From: an uncultured Pseudomonadales bacterium
GTDB taxonomy: Bacteria; Pseudomonadota; Gammaproteobacteria; Pseudomonadales; IMCC2047
Reading direction: 5' to 3'
Length of the DNA stretch: 6,460 nt
Assembly (NCBI GenBank): GCA_947258895.1
Contig: CAMYKE010000077.1
Coordinates: forward strand, 1 to 6,460
Translations under genes and position numbers: made by a program
Part shown: positions 1 to 3,881 of the stretch, piece after piece
How positions within the stretch are numbered: the first letter of the stretch is position 1
Layout of the letters: each line of letters begins with the position of its first letter
The notes under the pieces: model-generated
What the model was told of the DNA's origin: nothing
What the model saw: only the letters and a program-made list of their open reading frames with translations
The model's database searches: none

Positions 1-2
1 TT

Positions 3-24
3 ATGCATAGCTACGGCTATGCAT
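3..24. repeat. Perfect 9-bp inverted repeat with a TACG loop
   Basis: The arms ATGCATAGC (3-11) and GCTATGCAT (16-24) are exact reverse complements separated by TACG. Read on the plus strand, the RNA would be a 9-bp stem closed by C(UACG)G, a member of the very stable UNCG tetraloop class. No T-run follows on the plus strand. On the minus strand the stem lies about 215 nt past the aminotransferase stop codon and is followed by AA up to the window edge, so a 3' U-tract cannot be judged. It could be an RNA-stabilising or terminator stem at the end of the minus-strand unit, or the end of an element outside the window. Confidence 0.5.
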
Positions 25-240
25 TGCACGTCATTCGCGCAATCTGCGCACCGAGCGACGTGTCATCTTACGCACCAATCGATGACGGATGCGGGCTAGT
101 CCGCCCCCGGCTTTGAACATCATGGAAACTTGTGAAAGCGGGATCAGCGCACGAAGGGATGCTGGCCGTGAAGAAATCGCCTGTAGTCGAAACCTGGCCT
201 CCTTTTGCAACCCTCTATCGTGCTGGATGCGGGTCGGAGA
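25..240. other. Non-coding or unassigned stretch downstream of the aminotransferase gene
   Basis: No recognisable gene was found here. Directly after the aminotransferase amber stop (243-241, minus strand), the same frame stays open for 69 codons to a TGA at 33-31. Its last 30 codons could start at a tandem ATG ATG (about 123-118) and encode a strongly basic peptide with roughly ten Arg/Lys, but there is no Shine-Dalgarno sequence before that ATG pair and no known family. The plus-strand frame from position 1 ends in TAG at 97-99 and looks non-coding (rich in His and Cys). A weak GGGC/GCCC inverted repeat lies at 93-106. Confidence 0.4.
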
Positions 241-1335
241 CTACTCGCCCAGCACCTCACGAATCGCCCCGACGACCTGTCCGATTTGCTGGTCACTGAG
301 CTCGGGGTAGATGGGTAACGACAGGCATTGCTCCGCCACCTTCTCGGTGACGGGCAGGGCTGCTTGCTCGGTGTCGGCGAAGGCCTTCTGCTGGTGCAGA
401 GGCACGGGGTAATAGATGGCGCAGGCGATGCCTTGCTGTACCAGATGTTCCATTACTTTTTCCCGCTGCGGCATGAGCGTGGTGTACTGGTGGTAGACAT
501 GCCGACCAATACCGTCTTCGTAGGGAGTCACGACCGAGCTGTCTTTGAGCAGTTTTCGATAGCTTTGAGCAACGCGACGGCGGCCGCGGTTGTACTCATC
601 GATGTGTTTTAATTTGGTACGCAATACCACGGCCTGGATTTCGTCGAGACGGCTGTTGTATCCGATCACATCATGGTAGTAGCGTACCCGGCTGCCATGA
701 TTGCGGTACACCTTGATCCGATCCGCAATTTCGTCCGATTGGGTGGTGATCATGCCGCCGTCGCCATAACAGCCGAGATTCTTGCTGGGAAAATAACTGA
801 AACATCCCGCGCTACCGGTACTACCCGTCATCTGTTCGCCGATAGCAGCGCCAAACGATTGTGCGCAATCCTCAATGAGCAACAGCCCGTGTTTGTCGCA
901 GATAGCCTGGATCGCCTGCAAGTCGGCCGGTTGACCAAACAGGTGCACCGGCATAATGGCTTTGGTTTGCGGCGTGATCAGCGCCTCAATGGCGTCGGGA
1001 TCGATATTAAAGGTATCCATTTTGATATCTGCAAAACGCGGAATTGCATCTGCATAGCGGATTGCCTCGGCGGTGGCGATAAAGGTGAAAGCCGGCGTAA
1101 TCACCTCGTCACCGGTTCCGATGCCGTTCGCCAGTAGCGCCAGGTGCAAGGCATCGGTACCGGAGGCGCAAGTGATCGCATGTTTTACCCCGAGGTACTT
1201 GGCGGCCTCCGCCTCGAACGCATTGACATTTGGACCGAGGATGAAATTGCAGCCGTTGAGGACGTCCTCGATGCCCTGGTCTATTTCTTGTTTCAGGCTT
1301 TTGTATTGTACCTTCAGGTCTAGCATTGGGATCAT
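241..1335 (-). CDS. DegT/DnrJ/EryC1/StrS-family PLP-dependent sugar aminotransferase (GnnB/WbpE-like)
   Basis: This 364-residue fold-type I aminotransferase probably transfers an amino group, usually from glutamate, to a keto-sugar nucleotide in the cytoplasm. Visible motifs are the PLP phosphate-binding region ASGTDAL (57-63), PAFTFIATAEA (81-91), the pyridine-nitrogen aspartate D156 in EDCAQ, and the Schiff-base lysine K185 in FPSKNLG followed by GDGG (191-194). GYNSRLDEIQA (225-235) and YYPVPLHQQ (308-316) are the usual C-terminal substrate-binding motifs. Length matches the family (about 360-380). The ATG at 1335 is preferred because GGAG lies nine bases upstream; an in-frame ATG three codons later is too far from it. 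It follows the dehydrogenase gene on the same strand after 157 bp, so the pair probably acts in sequence to install an amino group, most likely at C3 of a UDP-GlcNAc derivative. GnnB (lipid A) or WbpE/WlbC (O-antigen) are the best analogues; which one is not settled. Family confidence is very high, substrate confidence moderate. Confidence 0.95.
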   Translation of the reverse strand: MIPMLDLKVQYKSLKQEIDQGIEDVLNGCNFILGPNVNAFEAEAAKYLGVKHAITCASGTDALHLALLANGIGTGDEVITPAFTFIATAEAIRYADAIPRFADIKMDTFNIDPDAIEALITPQTKAIMPVHLFGQPADLQAIQAICDKHGLLLIEDCAQSFGAAIGEQMTGSTGSAGCFSYFPSKNLGCYGDGGMITTQSDEIADRIKVYRNHGSRVRYYHDVIGYNSRLDEIQAVVLRTKLKHIDEYNRGRRRVAQSYRKLLKDSSVVTPYEDGIGRHVYHQYTTLMPQREKVMEHLVQQGIACAIYYPVPLHQQKAFADTEQAALPVTEKVAEQCLSLPIYPELSDQQIGQVVGAIREVLGE

Positions 1336-1492
1336 GGCGGTTACTCTCCATTGTCAGTTTCAGAGCTGTCCCTGGGCCGGGACTATTATTGTTGCAGCGC
1401 GCTATGGATGTACCGGTATTGCGTCGGCGACCGGGCTTCCTTGCGGGCGATTGTTACCTGTGGTACTTTTGCTTTGGCGAGCTTCCCCGCGC
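1336..1492 (-). promoter_or_regulatory. Spacer between dehydrogenase and aminotransferase genes, with hairpin and ribosome binding site
   Basis: These 157 bp separate two minus-strand genes. An inverted repeat GTCCC (1368-1372) / GGGAC (1379-1383) with a six-base loop sits upstream of the aminotransferase Shine-Dalgarno GGAG (1348-1345, minus strand). A further pair ACCGG/CCGGT lies around 1420. No strong sigma70 promoter was recognised. The gap is unusually long for a tight operon, so the second gene could have its own control or an mRNA-processing signal, but co-transcription remains the simplest reading. Confidence 0.3.
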
Positions 1493-2446
1493 TTAAGCCT
1501 GTTGCTGGCTCAGCGTTTCCCGAATCCGGGTGGCTGTTTGCAGGGCACGCAAGCCATCCTCGCCGGACACGAGCGGCGGGGTGCCGGACCGGATACAGTC
1601 GATAAATGCCACGATCTCGGCTTTCAGCGCATCCCCATCTTCGTAGATCGTCTCCTTGCTTTCGATGTTGGGAACGCCCGGGAACATTTCTCCCTCGCCC
1701 TTGCGATGGTAACTGAAAATTCGATTCTGGAAATCGATCGAAATATACGCATCTGACTGGAAAATCCGCATCTTGCGTTCCGTTTTCAGGCTGATGCGGC
1801 TGGCCGTTACATTCGCCACGCATCCGTTGGCGAAGCTCAGGCGGGCGTTGGCTATATCGGTGGTGTCTGACAACACACTGGTACCACTGATGGCGATATC
1901 AACCACGTCCGAGCGCACGGTATTCAGGATCAGGTCGATATCGTGGATCATCAGGTCCAGAATGACGTCGACATCGGTCGCCCGGGGTTTAAAGGGCGCC
2001 AGGCGATGGGTTTCGATAAACTTGGGGGTGGTAAGCACCTTGTCCAGGTCGAGTAGTGCAGAGTTGAAGCGTTCCAGGTGGCCGACCTGCAACAGGCAAT
2101 CGTGCTCCCGCGCCAGCGAGACCAGCTCTTCGGCTTCGTCCGTCGTTACCGTGATTGGTTTTTCGACCAGCACATGGATACCCCGGAGCAGGCAATCCTT
2201 CGCAATCGAATGATGCAATGTGGTGGGGGCGGCGATACTGACTGCGTCGACCTTGTCGAGCAGGTCATGGTAATCGGTGTAGGCGGTGGTCTGCCACTTT
2301 TCGGCAATGGCTTTGGCATTGCCAGGGTTATAATCGACCACGCCCACCAGGTCGCAGGAGGGCAGGTTGGCGTATTTTTCAGCGTGAAACTTTCCCAGGT
2401 AGCCGACGCCGATAACACCTGCCCGGACACGAATATCATCTGTCAT
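1493..2446 (-). CDS. Gfo/Idh/MocA-family NAD(P)-dependent sugar dehydrogenase (GnnA-like)
   Basis: This 317-residue cytoplasmic oxidoreductase probably oxidises a hydroxyl of a nucleotide sugar to a ketone. The N-terminal Rossmann domain shows VIGVGYLG (GxGxxG at G13, G15, G18), and VVDYN places D38 to bind the cofactor ribose. EKP (95-97) holds the conserved lysine K96. The C-terminal alpha/beta domain contains VGHLERFN (121-128) and DLMIHDIDL, a D164-x3-H168 motif with D169, as expected at the active site. The VGHLERFN and IHDID wording resembles GnnA, the UDP-GlcNAc 3-dehydrogenase of amide-linked lipid A synthesis, more than Pseudomonas WbpB; this is recalled similarity, not an alignment. 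The ATG at 2446 is the natural start, although no clear Shine-Dalgarno precedes it. The gene is upstream of the aminotransferase on the same strand, the order expected for an oxidise-then-transaminate pair, and diverges from the sirtuin gene. Confidence 0.94.
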   Translation of the reverse strand: MTDDIRVRAGVIGVGYLGKFHAEKYANLPSCDLVGVVDYNPGNAKAIAEKWQTTAYTDYHDLLDKVDAVSIAAPTTLHHSIAKDCLLRGIHVLVEKPITVTTDEAEELVSLAREHDCLLQVGHLERFNSALLDLDKVLTTPKFIETHRLAPFKPRATDVDVILDLMIHDIDLILNTVRSDVVDIAISGTSVLSDTTDIANARLSFANGCVANVTASRISLKTERKMRIFQSDAYISIDFQNRIFSYHRKGEGEMFPGVPNIESKETIYEDGDALKAEIVAFIDCIRSGTPPLVSGEDGLRALQTATRIRETLSQQQA

Positions 2447-2714
2447 GGTTTACGTTTAGTTATAGTTGTAAGAATCAGTATCTCAGGGGGAAGTATAATA
2501 TTATCTCCCCGGCGAAGTATATCACGCGTACCTGTTTCGCGCTTCGCCTCGAGCCGGTGAGTACACGGGGCGCTTCGGCCGGGGCGTGGCAACGCTGCCC
2601 GGGTACTGATCATGTTGTCGGAGTTTCCGGCTGTCAAAGCAGGAATCCATTCAAAAAAGTGTATTGGAGAGACAAGCCTTGGCGTCACCCGGGGAGAAGG
2701 ATCTGGCAGGCACA
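2447..2714. promoter_or_regulatory. Divergent intergenic region between dehydrogenase and sirtuin genes
   Basis: This region should hold promoters for both directions. Its core (about 2486-2521) is AT-rich inside GC-rich surroundings and contains the perfect palindrome ATAATATTAT (2495-2504), flanked by GGGGA (2487-2491) and TCCCC (2506-2510), plus an 8-bp direct repeat GAAGTATA at 2490-2497 and 2514-2521. Each repeat carries TATACT on the minus strand, a good -10 hexamer, and the plus strand has TATAAT at 2494-2499. No matching -35 box at 16-18 bp was found in either direction. Further right, GTACACGGG (2561-2569) can pair with CCCGGGTAC (2598-2606) with one mismatch, without a T-run. It may be a regulator site plus leader structure; the exact promoters are unresolved. 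Confidence 0.35.
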
Positions 2715-3539
2715 ATGGTCACTGCCGCGGCTGCTATACGGCAAGCCGATGCGCTGCTGATTACCGCCGGGGCCGGTATAGGCGTGGATTCAGGGTTGCC
2801 GGATTTTCGCGGCCCCGAGGGCTTTTGGCGGGCGTACCCGATGTATGAGCACCTGGGGCTACGTTTTGAGGAGGCGGCCAATCCGCGACATTTCCGCCGG
2901 GACCCGGGCTTCGCCTGGGGTTTTTACGGTCACCGCCTGCACCTGTATCGAAACACGACTCCCCACCGGGGATTTAGGCTGCTGCTGGAGTGGGCGCGGC
3001 GCCTGACCCCGCAATACTTCGTGGTTACCTCAAATGTGGACGGGCAGTTTCAAAAGGCCGGTTTTGATGAGGAGCACATCTGGGAAGTTCACGGCTCGAT
3101 TCATCGCCTGCAATGCAGCCAGCCCTGCACCCCGGCGATCTGGGCCAACACTGCTACGCCACTGGTTGACGCAGCAACCATGCGCGCCACGCAATTGCCC
3201 TGCTGTGATGCATGTGGCGAGGTTGCACGTCCCAACATATTGATGTTCGGCGATGGCGACTGGCTGGCGGAGCACAGCGATCGGCAACAGGCGCGGCTGG
3301 GGAGCTTTCTGCAGCGCCTGGCCGGTCGGCGCCTGGTAGTGCTGGAGATTGGTGCCGGAACCTCGTTGCCAACGATCCGCAACCTGAGTGAGAGCGTCGC
3401 CCGGCAATTTGAGGGCCGCTGCGTGCGCGTTAATCCGCGGGAAGCGATGATTCCGTCTCCCCATATCGCGGTCAGCGCTGCCGCCTTGCCAGCGTTGCTG
3501 GCTCTGCACCGGTTGCAGTCGGTGGCGGATGCGGGCTAA
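2715..3539 (+). CDS. SIR2-family NAD-dependent protein deacylase (sirtuin)
   Basis: Sirtuins remove acyl groups from lysines in proteins using NAD. Numbering here follows the longest reading from a TTG at 2664 (291 residues); the start reported, ATG 2715, is its residue 18. Visible in order: nucleotide-binding GAGIGVDSGLPDFRG (36-50); FYGHR (87-91); TSNVDGQF (122-129) with the catalytic-site Asn and Asp; VHG with catalytic H143; a probable zinc site C151/C155 and C180 or C181/C184; RPNILMFGD (189-197); GAGTS (230-234); and RVNP (255-258). All key catalytic residues are present. Differences from the commonest form are GVDSG instead of the usual S-x-x-SG, TSN instead of TQN, and CxxxC in the first zinc pair. 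Y88-x-x-R91 aligns with the CobB/SIRT5 pair that selects succinyl-lysine. The start is uncertain: TTG 2679 has GGAGAG at 2666-2671, a better ribosome site, while ATG 2715 fits the usual N-terminal length. The gene ends with TAA 342 bp before topA and is divergent from the sugar genes. Its target is unknown. Confidence 0.93.
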   Translation: MVTAAAAIRQADALLITAGAGIGVDSGLPDFRGPEGFWRAYPMYEHLGLRFEEAANPRHFRRDPGFAWGFYGHRLHLYRNTTPHRGFRLLLEWARRLTPQYFVVTSNVDGQFQKAGFDEEHIWEVHGSIHRLQCSQPCTPAIWANTATPLVDAATMRATQLPCCDACGEVARPNILMFGDGDWLAEHSDRQQARLGSFLQRLAGRRLVVLEIGAGTSLPTIRNLSESVARQFEGRCVRVNPREAMIPSPHIAVSAAALPALLALHRLQSVADAG

Positions 3540-3707
3540 GCGGATCGCATCTACCTGAATAATAACAACAAATTTTCCTTGCTACCTGCTGTTGGGGGAA
3601 CGGTTTTGCCTGCCGGGGCACGGCTTTTTACGCGCGGAGCTGGACAATGCCCGCTTTGTTGGTCTATTCCTATAGACGTCGGACAGCCGGCCCTGCGACG
3701 CACTGCG

Positions 3708-3736
3708 CCCCGCAGCAGCCTGCTGGAGTTGCGGGG
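3708..3736. repeat. GC-rich inverted repeat upstream of topA
   Basis: CCCCGCA (3708-3714) and TGCGGGG (3730-3736) are perfect 7-bp complements around a 15-base loop that itself contains a small CAGCA/TGCTG stem (3713-3717 and 3721-3725). The two foldings compete at the edges. No T-run follows in either direction, so a simple intrinsic terminator is unlikely. It may be a protein-binding site or an RNA fold in the sirtuin 3' untranslated region. Confidence 0.35.
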
Positions 3737-3809
3737 GAAATGTCGGCAGAATGGTGCATATACTACCCCGATGCAAAGAAAAAATTTTATGCTGGATCGC
3801 AAAATTAGG

Positions 3810-3839
3810 TTGACCGATGGTCGCCAAAACGCGTATACA
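3810..3839 (+). promoter_or_regulatory. Sigma70 promoter of topA
   Basis: A -35 box TTGACC (3810-3815) and a -10 box TATACA (3834-3839) are separated by 18 bp, each one base from consensus (TTGACA, TATAAT). Transcription would start near 3846, giving a leader of about 35 nt before the topA ATG at 3882. This is the best promoter match in the window and implies that topA is transcribed independently of the sirtuin gene. Supercoiling control, known for topA in other bacteria, cannot be read from the sequence alone. Confidence 0.65.
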
Positions 3840-3881
3840 GCGCCCTTTTACTGAAAGAATCCTGGATAACGCCGTAACCAT

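Larger units (their letters stand above)
3540..3881 (+). promoter_or_regulatory. 342-bp gap between sirtuin and topA, no convincing gene
   Basis: I recognise no protein family in any frame of this region. One small plus-strand frame of 53 codons (3647-3808) has a well-placed GGAG seven bases before its ATG, but its sequence is not recognisable and it ends just before the topA promoter, so I do not call it a gene. Longer open frames on both strands (3579-3854 plus, 3881-3582 minus) lack family features and overlap the promoter. Base composition shifts from GC-rich in the middle to AT-rich from about 3771. A GC hairpin (3708-3736) and the topA promoter (3810-3839) are listed separately. No intrinsic terminator with a T-run was found for the sirtuin gene. 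Confidence 0.5.

Noticed and set aside
1..99. Plus-strand frame open from the window edge as the end of a gene
   Set aside because: The 32 residues are rich in His, Cys and Thr, unlike the other genes, and the first part is the hairpin at 3-24.
673..1137. Plus-strand frame of 154 codons inside the aminotransferase gene
   Set aside because: It is antisense to an intact PLP aminotransferase including its catalytic lysine region; nothing supports a second gene.
1073..1756. Plus-strand open frame of 227 codons spanning both sugar genes
   Set aside because: It is antisense to the aminotransferase start, the spacer and the dehydrogenase end, with no recognisable domain and low-complexity shadow composition.
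1386..1823. Minus-strand frame of 145 codons overlapping the dehydrogenase 3' end
   Set aside because: It is an out-of-frame shadow of the dehydrogenase gene, rich in Arg and Gly, with no family features.
2561..2606. GTACACGGG/CCCGGGTAC inverted repeat as an intrinsic terminator
   Set aside because: The loop is long, the stem has a mismatch and there is no T-run on either side; no gene ends here.
3759..3764. TATACT as a second topA -10 box
   Set aside because: The nearest -35-like hexamer (TTGCGG, 3729-3734) is 24 bp away, far outside the usual 16-18 bp spacing.
3579..3854. Plus-strand frame of 91 codons before topA
   Set aside because: It begins with a non-ATG codon, shows no family resemblance, and contains the topA -35 and -10 boxes.
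3582..3881. Minus-strand frame of 99 codons starting at the CATATG overlapping the topA start
   Set aside because: No recognisable motif and no Shine-Dalgarno support; it would run through the topA promoter.
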